Numbered from the stretch's first letter, positions 19,520 to 28,734 are shown. The stretch is DNA of 64,000 nucleotides from Caulobacter sp. 73W (GCF_041021955.1 NZ_CP158375.1:1-64000); one strand, 5' to 3'. Made by a program: numbers and translations. The notes: generated by a model from the sequence alone, not told the origin.

Positions 19520-20464
19520 ATGAGCAGAATGACGCCGTCGGAGATGGCCGCCCAGCTGGGCCAAGGTCTCCTGTCCTTCCCTGTCACCCACTTCGACGCC
19601 GAGCAGCGCTTCGTCGAGGACAAGTACCGCGAGCACTGCGGCTGGATGCTCCAGCGCAAGCTGTCGGGCCTGTTCGCCGCCGGCGGCACGGGTGAGTTCT
19701 TCTCCCTGACCCCGGCCGAGGTGGAGACCGTCGTCACCGCCGCCGTGGCCGAAGCCGCGGGCAAGATCCCGGTCATCGCCGGTTGCGGCTATGGCACGGC
19801 GATCGCCGTCGATCTGGCCAAGTCCGCCGAGCGGGCCGGCGCCGACGGCGTGCTGCTGCTGCCGCAGTACCTGACCAACGCCACGCAGGACGGCCTGGCC
19901 GCCCACATCGAGGCGGTGTGCCGCGCCACCAACCTGGGCGTCATCGTCTACAACCGCGACAACGCGATCATCAACGAGGACACCCTCGAGAAGATCTGCG
20001 ACCGTAATCCGAACCTCGTCGGGTTCAAGGACGGCGTGGGCGATCTGGAGCTGATGATGCGGGTCTATGCCCGCATGGGCGACCGCTTGACCTATATCGG
20101 CGGCCTGCCGACGGCCGAGACCTTCGCCCTGCCTTATCTGGAGATGGGCGTGACGACCTATTCGTCGGCCATCTTCAACTTCATGCCCGACTGGGCGCTG
20201 GACTTCTATGACGCCGTTCGCGCCCGCGACCGGGTCAAGGTGATGGCCGGCCTGCGCGACTTCGTGCTGCCCTACATCACCCTGCGTAACAAGGGTCGCG
20301 GCTACGCCGTGTCCATCGTCAAGGCCGGCATGACGGCCATCGGCCGCTCGGCCGGTCCGGTGCGTACCCCGCTGACGGACCTGAACGACGCGGAAATGGC
20401 GGAGCTGAAGCGCCTCATCGCCGGCGTCCAGCCGGGCGCCCAGCGTCTGGCCGCGAACGGCTGA
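19520..20464 (+). CDS. kdgD: 5-dehydro-4-deoxyglucarate dehydratase
   Basis: A 314-residue member of the DHDPS/NAL aldolase superfamily that decarboxylates and dehydrates 5-keto-4-deoxyglucarate to alpha-ketoglutaric semialdehyde. Supporting features are [17 protein letters not shown] (the GTGE carboxylate-binding loop), the Tyr in [10 protein letters not shown], and the Schiff-base Lys in [15 protein letters not shown]. The long insert [28 protein letters not shown] is typical of KdgD rather than DapA. ATG 19520 follows GAGGG closely. Divergent from the semialdehyde dehydrogenase and followed by a LysR gene, it completes two consecutive steps of hexarate catabolism. Confidence 0.9.
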   Translation: MSRMTPSEMAAQLGQGLLSFPVTHFDAEQRFVEDKYREHCGWMLQRKLSGLFAAGGTGEFFSLTPAEVETVVTAAVAEAAGKIPVIAGCGYGTAIAVDLAKSAERAGADGVLLLPQYLTNATQDGLAAHIEAVCRATNLGVIVYNRDNAIINEDTLEKICDRNPNLVGFKDGVGDLELMMRVYARMGDRLTYIGGLPTAETFALPYLEMGVTTYSSAIFNFMPDWALDFYDAVRARDRVKVMAGLRDFVLPYITLRNKGRGYAVSIVKAGMTAIGRSAGPVRTPLTDLNDAEMAELKRLIAGVQPGAQRLAANG

Positions 20465-20548
20465 GACCTTATGACCGGCGCGGAGCGCTGCCTTTCCGGC
20501 GACGGATGGCGTAGCGTTTCCGCCCCGAGTTCATGGAGGCGGCCCATC

Positions 20549-21463
20549 ATGTTCGAACTGAGCCAGCTCCGCTGCTTTGTCGCGGCGGCGGAAGAACTGC
20601 ACTTTGGCCGGGCGGCGCAACGCCTGAACATGACCCAGCCGCCGTTGAGCCGACAGGTTCAGTTGCTGGAGCGGATTCTCGGCGTCACGCTTCTGGACCG
20701 CACCAGCCGCTCGGTTCGTCTTACCCCGGCGGGGCGTGCGTTCCTGCTGGAGGCGCGCCGCATCCTGCGCTTGGCCGAAAGCGCGGCCTTGGCCACGCGC
20801 CGGATCGCTTCGGGAGACGCCGGCCGCATCGCCGTGGGCTTCACGGCGGCCTCCGGCTACAGCTTCCTGCCGCGCCTTATTCAGGTGGCCAAGGCGCGTC
20901 TGCCTCATGTGGATCTTACCCTGCGGGAGATGGTCAGCGGTGAGCAGATCGAGGCCCTGCTGACGGGGCGTATCGATGTGGGCCTGGTGCGCCCGCCGAT
21001 GAACCGGCTGGAATTCGACAAGCTGCAGGTGGTGACCGAGCCGCTCGTTGCCGCCCTGCCATCCGGCGATCCGCGCCTGGACAAGGCGACCCTGACCCCC
21101 GCCGACTTCGACGCCAAGCCCTTCATCATGTACGCGCCGGAGGGCGCGCAGTACTTCCACAACATGCTGGTGTCGATGTTCGATGGGGCAGGGGTGTCGC
21201 CTACCTACGTCCAGCACATGAGCCAGATCCACTCGATGCTGGCGCTGGTCCACGCCGGCCTGGGCGCCGCCATGGTGCCCGAGGCTGCCATGCGCCTGCA
21301 CTTCGACGACGTGCATTTCCGTCCCGTCGCCACCCGGCCTGAACGGCCGGTCGAGCTGTTCATGGCCTGGCGGCGCGACAACGACAATCCGACCCTCGCG
21401 CCCCTGTTGGAGCTCTGCGCCGCGGAGTTCTCGGGCGGCGCGCCGCCCGCACCCAGAACCTAG
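20549..21463 (+). CDS. LysR-family transcriptional regulator
   Basis: A 304-residue LysR regulator with the N-terminal winged helix MFELSQLRCFVAAAEELHFGRAAQRLNMTQPPLSRQ and a periplasmic-binding-like effector domain from about residue 90. It belongs by sequence style to the group that senses aromatic or organic acids (HFGRAA, LSRQVQLLE). ATG 20549 has GGAGG upstream; a 26-residue extension in the same frame lacks support. It lies 84 bases after kdgD on the same strand and 41 bases before the esterase gene. It is a candidate regulator of the kdgD/dehydrogenase pair, although LysR genes are more often divergent from their targets. Confidence 0.9.
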   Translation: MFELSQLRCFVAAAEELHFGRAAQRLNMTQPPLSRQVQLLERILGVTLLDRTSRSVRLTPAGRAFLLEARRILRLAESAALATRRIASGDAGRIAVGFTAASGYSFLPRLIQVAKARLPHVDLTLREMVSGEQIEALLTGRIDVGLVRPPMNRLEFDKLQVVTEPLVAALPSGDPRLDKATLTPADFDAKPFIMYAPEGAQYFHNMLVSMFDGAGVSPTYVQHMSQIHSMLALVHAGLGAAMVPEAAMRLHFDDVHFRPVATRPERPVELFMAWRRDNDNPTLAPLLELCAAEFSGGAPPAPRT

Positions 21464-21504
21464 AACGATACGAGCCCGCTCAGCGGGCCGCCGGAGGAGA
21501 CGCC

Positions 21505-23082
21505 ATGACGAAGATGAGCCCCAGCCGCCGCAGCCTGATCGCCGCCGCGGCCCTGGCGATCCCCGGCGGCGCCTTCGCCGCCTCAGCCAAGTCACCCGTC
21601 GCCGCGACCCGTCACGGCAAGGTGCGCGGCTATACCGAAAACGGCGTCCATGTGTTCAAGGGCGTCCGCTATGGCGCCGACACCGCACCGCGCCGCTTCA
21701 TGCCGCCCGTGGCTCCGCAGGCGTGGTCGGGCGTGAAGGAGGCGACCGCCTACGCCGCGGCCTCACCGCAGAAGAGCATCAAGGAGCCGACGAGCGAGGA
21801 TTGCCTGTTCCTCAATGTCTGGACCCAAGGCCTGGCCGACGGGGCCAGGCGGCCGGTGATGTTCTACGTCCATGGCGGCGCGCACGCGTCCGGCTCGGGC
21901 TCCAGCCCGCTCTATGATGGCGTGAACCTGGCGCGGCGGGGCGACGTGGTGGTGGTGACGGTCAATCACCGCCTGAATGTCTTCGGCTATAACGGCTTTG
22001 GCCGCCTCGCGCCTGACGGCCCGTGGGCCGACAGCGGCAATGTCGGCAACATGGACCTGATCTTGGCCCTGCAGTGGGTGCGCGACAACATCGCCCAGTT
22101 CGGCGGCGATCCCGACAACGTCATGGTCTTCGGCCAGTCGGGCGGCGGCGCCAAGCTCGTCACCCTGATGGCCATGCCGTCGGCGCGCGGCCTCTATCAC
22201 CGTGTCGCGACCATGAGCGGCCAGCACGTCCACGCCATGGGCTCTATCCACGCCGCGCAGCGGGCGCGGGCCTACATGGCGCATTTGGGGCTGAAGCCGG
22301 ACCAACTGGACGCCCTGCGCACGATGCCGGTGGAGAAGCTGACGCAGGCCCTGCGGATGACCGATCCGCTGGAGGGAGACGGCGACATCATCTTCTGGTC
22401 GGTCGTCGATCACCGCAGCCTGACGCGTCATCCGTTCTTCCCGGACGCGCCGCGCGAGAGCGCCGACATCCCGATGATCATCGGCAACACGCATGATGAG
22501 ACCAAGGCCTTCCTCGGCGGCTATCCGAAGAATTTCCAGCTGACCTGGGACGAGCTGGCGGCCCGGCTGGAGCCGGAACTGGTGCTGGACGTGGATACGA
22601 ACCACGTCATCGCGCAGTATCGCAAACTGTATCCAAATTATTCGCCCAGCGACGTGTTCTTCGCCGCCTCGACCGCCGGCCGCTCCTGGCCCGGACACCT
22701 GGTGCAGGCCGAGCAGCGCGCCCGCATCGGCGCGCCGGCCTGGATGTACCAGCTGGACTTCGGCTCGCCCCTTGATGGCGGCAAGATGGGCGCCTACCAC
22801 AGCTTCGACATCGGCCTGGTGTTCGACAACTGTCACGTGGCCGAATCCAAGACCGGGAACACGGCGGAGGCCCGCGCCGTGGCGGCGAAGATGAGCGATG
22901 CGTTCATCGCCTTCGCCCGCACCGGAAACCCGAACAACCCGTCGATCCCGAACTGGACCCCCTACGAGCTGGAGCGGCGATCCACCCTGGTCGTCGATGT
23001 CGATACGCGCATGCAGGACGACCCCCGCCGCGAGGAGCGCCTGCTGTTCTCGGTGGCCCCGTACTTCAAGCCGGGCAGCTAG
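21505..23082 (+). CDS. Exported type B carboxylesterase
   Basis: A 525-residue alpha/beta hydrolase of the carboxylesterase type B family. The N-terminus has a twin-arginine-like signal (SPSRRSLIAAAALAIPGGAFA), so the enzyme should act outside the cytoplasm. The nucleophile elbow is FGQSGGGAKLV, in place of the more common GESAGG. The oxyanion strand VMFYVHGGAHASGSG, the acidic residue in NTHDETKAFLGG and the catalytic His in GAYHSFDIG complete the active site. Substrate cannot be read; in this neighbourhood an ester on plant polysaccharide, such as acetyl or feruloyl, is possible. It overlaps the SGNH gene tail-to-tail by four bases. Confidence 0.88.
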   Translation: MTKMSPSRRSLIAAAALAIPGGAFAASAKSPVAATRHGKVRGYTENGVHVFKGVRYGADTAPRRFMPPVAPQAWSGVKEATAYAAASPQKSIKEPTSEDCLFLNVWTQGLADGARRPVMFYVHGGAHASGSGSSPLYDGVNLARRGDVVVVTVNHRLNVFGYNGFGRLAPDGPWADSGNVGNMDLILALQWVRDNIAQFGGDPDNVMVFGQSGGGAKLVTLMAMPSARGLYHRVATMSGQHVHAMGSIHAAQRARAYMAHLGLKPDQLDALRTMPVEKLTQALRMTDPLEGDGDIIFWSVVDHRSLTRHPFFPDAPRESADIPMIIGNTHDETKAFLGGYPKNFQLTWDELAARLEPELVLDVDTNHVIAQYRKLYPNYSPSDVFFAASTAGRSWPGHLVQAEQRARIGAPAWMYQLDFGSPLDGGKMGAYHSFDIGLVFDNCHVAESKTGNTAEARAVAAKMSDAFIAFARTGNPNNPSIPNWTPYELERRSTLVVDVDTRMQDDPRREERLLFSVAPYFKPGS

Positions 23083-24248
23083 TCGAAGAGCCTGGGATCC
23101 ACGGCGCCAGCCATGGCGGCATAGCCGGCGTCGCTCGGGTGCAGCCAGTCGCCGCTGTGGAACTCCGCGCGCAGTCGGCGCGGGTTGGCGGGATCGCGGG
23201 TCGCCGCATCAAAGTCGGCATAGCCGTCGAAGGCCTTCGAGGTGCGGATCCAGGTGTTGACCGCCTGGCGCGTCGCCTCGCCGCCCTCGGTGAAATAGTT
23301 GGCCCCCTCATAGGGCGGGATGGTCGCGCCGATGGCCTTCAGGCCCCGAGCATGGGCGCGGGCGATGATCTGGCGATAGCCGTTGATCAGGTCCTCGGCG
23401 GGGACCGGCTGGTGCGCGAACTCGGGCCGTGTCGCGCGGCCGATGTCGTTGATCCCCTCCAGCACCATCACGTGGGTGACGCCCGAAACAGCCAGCACGT
23501 CGCGGTCGAACCGCGACAGGCCGCTGGGGCCTGAGACGTTGTTCAACAGGCGGTTGCCGCCGATGCCGGCATTGACCACCGCGACGCCCTTGAGGCGATC
23601 CGCCAACTGATCCGGCCAGGCGCGCCATTCGCCGGCGGTCGACCCCGTGCCTTCGGTGATCGAGTCGCCGATCGCCACGATGACCGCCCCCTTGCGGGCG
23701 CGCTCCACCTCGACGCCGGTCACGAGGGCGCCGAGCCGCATGACAGGCGCCTCGATCGTCGCGGCGGTCTGGTCGCCCGACGCCAGCCGTTGACGCAGGC
23801 GATGGCCGGGCAGGGTGGTCTCCTGCGGCAGGAAAAGGCTCACTGTCAGCTCGTCAAACGCGCCCACCGGCAGGTCGATCGGATCGCTCAGCATGGGCGC
23901 GCTGGCAGGGATGCTCACCGCGCCCTTGCCGCCAAAAGTCACGACGCGCGCCTGGGGGCCATTGGCGAGCTTCACGGCGCCCAGCACCAGGGGCGTGGCG
24001 CCGTACTCGTTGCTGACGCGCAGGCGCACACGCAGCCCGCTCGCCGTGACGCGCACCACCTGGCGCAGGGTGGCGTTGGTGACGGCCGCTGGGCCGACCG
24101 GGCCGCGCGGGTCATCGGCCCGGGGCGTTCCGGTCGGCGTCTCTGATACGCCCGCCGGCGCCCAGCCCCATGCGCCGCTCCAGACCTGGGCCGCCGCGCC
24201 CCCGGCGACAGCGAGGCTCAGGGTGAGGGCGGCTAGAGCAAGGCGCAC
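23079..24248 (-). CDS. Exported SGNH/GDSL hydrolase with N-terminal beta domain
   Basis: A 389-residue protein with a signal peptide (LALAALTLSLAVAGGAAA). A beta-rich N-terminal domain of about 170 residues (VRVTASGLRVRLRVSNEYGATPLVLG) precedes an SGNH catalytic domain. That domain has block I AIGDSITEGTGS, the block II Gly and block III Asn in IGGNRL and LEGINDIG, and block V DWLHPSDAGY. This two-domain layout is known among carbohydrate acetyl esterases and rhamnogalacturonan acetylesterase relatives. It is 11 bases downstream of the unrecognised exported protein and probably in its operon. Deacetylation of a polysaccharide is the likely role, as inference. Confidence 0.87.
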   Translation of the reverse strand: MRLALAALTLSLAVAGGAAAQVWSGAWGWAPAGVSETPTGTPRADDPRGPVGPAAVTNATLRQVVRVTASGLRVRLRVSNEYGATPLVLGAVKLANGPQARVVTFGGKGAVSIPASAPMLSDPIDLPVGAFDELTVSLFLPQETTLPGHRLRQRLASGDQTAATIEAPVMRLGALVTGVEVERARKGAVIVAIGDSITEGTGSTAGEWRAWPDQLADRLKGVAVVNAGIGGNRLLNNVSGPSGLSRFDRDVLAVSGVTHVMVLEGINDIGRATRPEFAHQPVPAEDLINGYRQIIARAHARGLKAIGATIPPYEGANYFTEGGEATRQAVNTWIRTSKAFDGYADFDAATRDPANPRRLRAEFHSGDWLHPSDAGYAAMAGAVDPRLFD

Positions 24249-24259
24249 GGGTTTCTCCT

Positions 24260-26116
24260 TCAGCGCTCCCAGGGGAAGGCGAGGGTGGGCTGATTCACGT
24301 AGCGGTTCATGGCCAGAACCAGCCGCGCGCCCGAGCCGGGCGCCAGCGTCAGAGTGAAGGCCGAGGCGTTGACCGGGCTGGCCTTGCCGTCCAGCGTAAC
24401 GCTGCGGATCTGGTGCTCGCCATAGCCGCCGCCCTGGATGGTGACCGTGCGGGGCTCGACGGAGCTCAGATTGACCAAGGTCACCGCCGTGCTGTCCGCG
24501 GTCATGCCGTCCACCAGCGCGGCGACGTCCTCGGGCACGCCGGCGCGGCCGGCGATGGGATCGAAGTAGCGCAGGCGGCTATACATCGGCGATCCGCCGA
24601 CGTTGGGAGAGCTCTGGGCCCAGGGCGGTCGGCCGATGTGGATGGCGCCTTGCATCAGGTGCAAGAGAGCCGCGACGCTGGCTGGGTTTTTGTTCAGCGC
24701 ATCATCGGCCAGGCGCGTGTCGGGCGAGCTCTTGTCGTCGCGCTGCAGCAGGGCGCGATCTTGGACGCGCTTTAGGTCCTTGCGCAGGGCGTCTGCCGGA
24801 TAGCCCGGGTTCTTTCCCTCCAGATAGGACAGCCAGGGATGGTCGCCCGTCCGCGCGCGGTCCGAGGCGCGCTGCGACATGTACCAGATCTCGAAATTGT
24901 TCTGCCGGTACTCGCCAGGCGCATAGCTGTACCAGCCGTTCGGGCCGTACATGCGCGGGGCGCTGCGCTTGCCGTCGATGACCTTGGAATTGGCGTTGAT
25001 GGTGTCGTTCTGCCGCCGCCAGACATCCAGGTACTTGTCGTCGCCGGTCAGCAGGTAGGCGTTCATGAAGGCCAGGACCGAGCGCGGCACGCGGTTGCGG
25101 TCCTCGCGCTTGTCGGTGCCCGGCACCTTGGGGCTGAAGCCCCAGCCATAGACGCCGCCCCACCAGGCGCCGTCGGCCGCGCCGCCGATCTTGCCGTCCA
25201 GCCCGATGTTGCTGGGCAGGACGTTGTTGTTGGCGCGGGCCCGTTTGACCCAGGCGTCCACGTAGTCGAGCAGCCACTGACGGTACTTGGGCTCGTGATC
25301 GAGCATATAGGCGTTCAGCGCCAGGGTGGTGCTGAGCAGGTTCAGGGGATTGTCGCCGACGACATCGCCGTATTCGGCGTAATGTTCCAGCGTCTCCTCA
25401 TAGCTCTTCTCGCCGTGCCCCAGGTCGAAGCGGTTCTCGACTTCAAAGGGATCGCCCGCCCATTCCTGGGGCGTGGCTTTGCGCAACAGCGGGCCGCGGC
25501 TGCCGTTGAAGGCGCTGCGGATGATCTTGACCTTGGGGTCGTAGTTCGGAGCGCCGGGGTCCTCGCCCATGTAGAGGCCGGCGTAGCGGCGGGCCCGATC
25601 ACGAAAGCGCGGACTGTTGGGATCGGACAGGCCCTGGACGTTGAACATCGTCAGGCCTTCGCCGTGATGCTGCCAGTCCAGCATCGTGGGGAATTCCTTG
25701 TAGTACATCCCGTCGCGCCCGAAGGAGACCTCGGTCGTCTTGGCCTGGGTGTACTGTCGAAGGTGACCTTCCCAGCCCTTGGTGTAGAGGGCTTTGACGC
25801 GATCGGACGCGCCCAGGGAATGCAGGATCGGCCAGTCGTTGAAGTGTTCGGCCGCATCGTCCGGGCCGTCGTTGGCGCCCCACCGCTCGTAGGCGAGCAG
25901 GTAGCCGCGGTCGTCGAAGTAGCGGTTGTAAAAGGCCTCGCAAGCGGCGGCGTTGGCGCGAAGCAGCTCCCGCTCCAGAAGCGCCCATTCGGGCGGCGCC
26001 ATCGGCGTGGTGATTTCCAGCAGGGGTTTGGCCTGGGCCTGGCCAGCGGCGGCCAGAAGTGGGGCGGCGGCTGCGCCCAACAGGAACGCGCGCCGACCAA
26101 TCATGCTGGATGCCAT
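24260..26116 (-). CDS. Twin-arginine exported protein of unknown function, candidate polysaccharide-active enzyme
   Basis: A 618-residue protein with a twin-arginine signal (MIGRRAFLLGAAAAPLLAAAGQAQA). The mature part is rich in Trp, Tyr and acidic residues and looks mainly alpha-helical: repeated helix pairs such as LNLLSTTLALNAYMLDHEPKYRQWL and LAFMNAYLLTGDDKYLDVW recall an alpha/alpha toroid of the kind seen in many polysaccharide lyases and hydrolases. About 90 C-terminal residues (TAVTLVNLSSVEPRTVTIQGG) look like a beta sandwich. ATG 26116 follows GGGGAGG. I cannot assign a family. It heads an apparent operon with the SGNH hydrolase, is divergent from an AraC regulator, and lies near pectin and uronate genes. 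These facts point to glycan degradation, as inference only. Confidence 0.8.
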   Translation of the reverse strand: MASSMIGRRAFLLGAAAAPLLAAAGQAQAKPLLEITTPMAPPEWALLERELLRANAAACEAFYNRYFDDRGYLLAYERWGANDGPDDAAEHFNDWPILHSLGASDRVKALYTKGWEGHLRQYTQAKTTEVSFGRDGMYYKEFPTMLDWQHHGEGLTMFNVQGLSDPNSPRFRDRARRYAGLYMGEDPGAPNYDPKVKIIRSAFNGSRGPLLRKATPQEWAGDPFEVENRFDLGHGEKSYEETLEHYAEYGDVVGDNPLNLLSTTLALNAYMLDHEPKYRQWLLDYVDAWVKRARANNNVLPSNIGLDGKIGGAADGAWWGGVYGWGFSPKVPGTDKREDRNRVPRSVLAFMNAYLLTGDDKYLDVWRRQNDTINANSKVIDGKRSAPRMYGPNGWYSYAPGEYRQNNFEIWYMSQRASDRARTGDHPWLSYLEGKNPGYPADALRKDLKRVQDRALLQRDDKSSPDTRLADDALNKNPASVAALLHLMQGAIHIGRPPWAQSSPNVGGSPMYSRLRYFDPIAGRAGVPEDVAALVDGMTADSTAVTLVNLSSVEPRTVTIQGGGYGEHQIRSVTLDGKASPVNASAFTLTLAPGSGARLVLAMNRYVNQPTLAFPWER

Positions 26117-26442
26117 CAATCCGCCTCCCCTTGAAAACGACCTTTCTGGCGAAGGCCTGAGGGGACGATAAGGACGGTGGCCGCAAGCGTCTAAGTCAAA
26201 TCGCCTATGGACCAATACGTCGCGGGTATGGATGGCGCTGTTCGATGCGCGTCATGACTTGAATATCGCAATGGGCCCCGCCCCAGACGGTGGTGTTGCG
26301 CTCTGGGTGGGCAAAACGTGCTCCGTCACCCTTTCGGCAGAGCAATGTCAGTGAATCGTCAGCTTTCCGTCAGGACGCTGGGGCCCGATTTCCCTGAGCA
26401 TCACCGTGTTCTCTGGGGCGGCGGACGAAAGGTCCTGATCAG
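26117..26442. promoter_or_regulatory. Divergent promoter region, exported protein / AraC regulator
   Basis: This 326-base gap separates the exported-protein gene from the divergent AraC gene and must hold both promoters. I see no confident -35/-10 pair. One weak inverted repeat is CCCAGA at 26282-26287 with TCTGGG at 26302-26307. No ORF with coding character was seen. Confidence 0.4.
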
Positions 26443-27348
26443 ATGTTCGATGGTGAAATGGAAAGCGCGGCGCAGCGCAGTGGCAAGCAGATCGACGAGT
26501 TGCTCGCCTGCATCGCCCCTGATCATGAGAGTCGGGATCTGACGCCTAAGTCGGTCCAGAAGTTCCACATCATGGCGGTGCGAGCCGGGGTGGGGCGACA
26601 TGACGGACTGCTGTGGCCGGCCTTCTCGCTGGTCCGCCAGGCCACGCCTCTGAAGGTGGCCTCCAGCCGCTTCGACGGCGCCGCATTCGAAGGCGTTCTG
26701 GAGGCTGGCTCCGTCTCGATCATCGCGCCGGGCGCCTGCATCGAGTCCGACTGGCTGTCGCGGCCCCAGGCGCACTATATCCACTTCGCGGACGATGACG
26801 TGGAAGAGGCGTTGGCCCGAAGCGGTCGTGGCCGCACGCCCCAACTGCACTCTGAGCTGTCGGTGGAGGACGGCGTCCTGCGCGGCCTGTTCAGCAATCT
26901 GGTGCTCGAGGCCGAGCAAGGGTGGCGCAACGGAGAGATGTTCGGTGAATGGCTGGCCATGGCCACCCTGGAGCGCGCGGTGCAGGTGAATGTCCGGGAG
27001 GCCCAACCGAGCTCCGACGGGACCGGCAAGCTGACCGCCCGCCAGCTGGCCCGTGTGCTCGGCATGATCGAGGCCCGTATCGACCAGGACGTCAGCCTGA
27101 CCGAACTGGCCGATGCGGCCGGCCTCAGCCGCTATCACTTCGCCCGCTGCTTCCGGGGCTCCCTGGGCGTGTCGCCGGTGCAGCACGTGATCAACCGGCG
27201 CCTGGAACGGGCCAGCAAGCTGCTGACCGCCAGCCGTCTGCCGGTGATCGAGGTCGCCTTGGCGTGTGGGTACGACAACACCTCCAACTTCGCCCGCGCA
27301 TTCAAACAGCGTTACGGCGTCACCCCGACCCAATTTGCTCGCCAGTAA
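26443..27348 (+). CDS. AraC-family transcriptional regulator
   Basis: A 301-residue regulator with an unassigned N-terminal sensing region (about 1-190) and a C-terminal AraC DNA-binding domain from about 200. The two helix-turn-helix units are clear: VSLTELADAAGLSRYHFARCFRGSLG and LPVIEVALACGYDNTSNFARAFKQRYGVTPTQF. The N-terminal part keeps the beta-strand and HFADD pattern of cupin-like effector domains but no diagnostic motif. It is divergent from the exported-protein/SGNH operon, the normal arrangement for an AraC activator and its target. The inducer is presumably the sugar or oligosaccharide those enzymes release. Confidence 0.9.
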   Translation: MFDGEMESAAQRSGKQIDELLACIAPDHESRDLTPKSVQKFHIMAVRAGVGRHDGLLWPAFSLVRQATPLKVASSRFDGAAFEGVLEAGSVSIIAPGACIESDWLSRPQAHYIHFADDDVEEALARSGRGRTPQLHSELSVEDGVLRGLFSNLVLEAEQGWRNGEMFGEWLAMATLERAVQVNVREAQPSSDGTGKLTARQLARVLGMIEARIDQDVSLTELADAAGLSRYHFARCFRGSLGVSPVQHVINRRLERASKLLTASRLPVIEVALACGYDNTSNFARAFKQRYGVTPTQFARQ

Positions 27349-27472
27349 CCAGCGGTTGTCCAATTGGGGCGAGAAAAAGTCCTGTACGAAACTTAATTCT
27401 TTAAGCGCTTACGGGTGCGGTCCAGCGTTGGTATCGTCGAGTTACGATTGAATTGGATGCTTCGAGCTATCC

Positions 27473-28465
27473 GTGAGTGACCGGACGATGACTGAACAGA
27501 CTGCGTCATATTCGCGACAACGCGAAGTCGACCTGCTTGGCGAGCCTCCATTCGTCATCGGGCGTCTGTCTGTTCGCCCGCGGACACTGGAGATCGAAGG
27601 TCCTGACGGCGCGCTGACTGTCGAGCCGCGCGTGATGGAAGTGCTGGTCGCGCTCTATCGGGCTCAAGGCGAGACCGTGAGCCGCGACGAGCTGAACGCG
27701 GTGTGCTGGATGGGCAGGGTGGTGTCGCTGGACGCCCAGACCCAGGCCGTGGCGCGTCTGCGCCGCGTGCTGGCGCAGGACGCGTCGGTGGAGATCGAGA
27801 CGGTCAGCAAGATCGGATACCGGCTGCGGGTCGCCGCGCGGGCGCCAGCTCCGCTGCTGACGCCGCTCACCAGCCCCGAGCCCAAGGCTCAGCGCCGTCG
27901 CTTGCCGATGATCGCCGCCGCGGCCCTTGGCGCGACGGCTGCGGCCGCGACCTTCGCGGTGGTCTTGATGGTTTCCAAGTCGGCGGACGTCGCCTCGGCC
28001 GCTCCGGGCGTCGGCATAGAGAACGCCGAGGTCGCGCTGTCGCCGGACGGCATGATGCGCGCCTTCGCCAGCGCGCCGCGCGCCAGCCGCCAGCGCGACA
28101 TCTATGTTCACGTCATGGCCCAGGGCGCGCCCATGCGTCTGACACGCACCGACGCCGACGAGTACGGCCCTGTCTGGTCGCCGAGCGGCGATCGGCTGGC
28201 CTTCGTGCGCCGTACGACCGATGACAAGTGCCTGATCCTCACCGCCGTGGTGCAGGATCGCTCGGAGAGGGTCGTGGGCCGCTGTTCGGCCGCCGCCTCG
28301 ACCCGGCTGACCTGGGCTGACGGCGACACATTGATTTCGTCGGATCGAGCGGAGGCGGATGGCGCTCGCCGTATCCTGGTCCTCGACGTGCGCGACCGTG
28401 AGGGCGCCGACGCCTTTCAACTGGCGGCGCTGAATCGCCATCCTCAGAAGCAGCCGCTTCTCTAA
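27473..28465 (+). CDS. CadC-like membrane-anchored winged-helix regulator
   Basis: A 330-residue protein with three parts. Residues about 30-105 are an OmpR/PhoB-type winged helix (LTVEPRVMEVLVALYRAQGETVSRDEL, ending VSKIGYRLRV). Residues about 142-167 are one membrane helix (LPMIAAAALGATAAAATFAVVLMV). The rest is an extracytoplasmic beta-propeller fragment with PD40/TolB-like strands (YGPVWSPSGDRLAFVRR). CadC and ToxR-type regulators share the first two parts and bind DNA while anchored in the membrane. The sensor here is shorter than a complete propeller. The frame opens at GTG 27473, with ATG at 27488 five codons later. It converges on the TonB receptor gene. Confidence 0.85.
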   Translation: MSDRTMTEQTASYSRQREVDLLGEPPFVIGRLSVRPRTLEIEGPDGALTVEPRVMEVLVALYRAQGETVSRDELNAVCWMGRVVSLDAQTQAVARLRRVLAQDASVEIETVSKIGYRLRVAARAPAPLLTPLTSPEPKAQRRRLPMIAAAALGATAAAATFAVVLMVSKSADVASAAPGVGIENAEVALSPDGMMRAFASAPRASRQRDIYVHVMAQGAPMRLTRTDADEYGPVWSPSGDRLAFVRRTTDDKCLILTAVVQDRSERVVGRCSAAASTRLTWADGDTLISSDRAEADGARRILVLDVRDREGADAFQLAALNRHPQKQPLL

Positions 28466-28734
28466 TTTTCTGTAATATGAACGGCTTGCCGCAATATTTG
28501 CGCGCAAGTCGCATGACCTGACAGGCGGGCGAGGCGCTGCCGTCGGATAACGGACGTCCGGAAACCTCCATCCCATTTTCCGGCGTCCGCCCGATCTTGC
28601 GCCACAACGCGGCTCGGGCGGGCGGTTGATGGCTCAGCTGTCCAGGATGGCTTCCCAATCCATAGAAGCGACGCGCTGGCCTCTTAGGTCGGCGGGCGTA
28701 TGCCTGTCTCGGATCCGCCGACCAACGCGCATAG
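28466..28734. other. Intergenic tail without recognised feature
   Basis: About 270 bases lie between the CadC-like gene and the receptor terminator. I see no terminator for the CadC-like gene and no conserved ORF. A short palindrome (GGACGTCC) is the only local symmetry. Confidence 0.4.

Noticed and set aside
24839..26134. 431-codon plus-strand frame opposite the exported 618-residue protein
   Set aside because: Considered because the minus-strand protein is unrecognised, but the minus-strand gene has a twin-arginine signal, a good ribosome site and normal composition, and this one does not.
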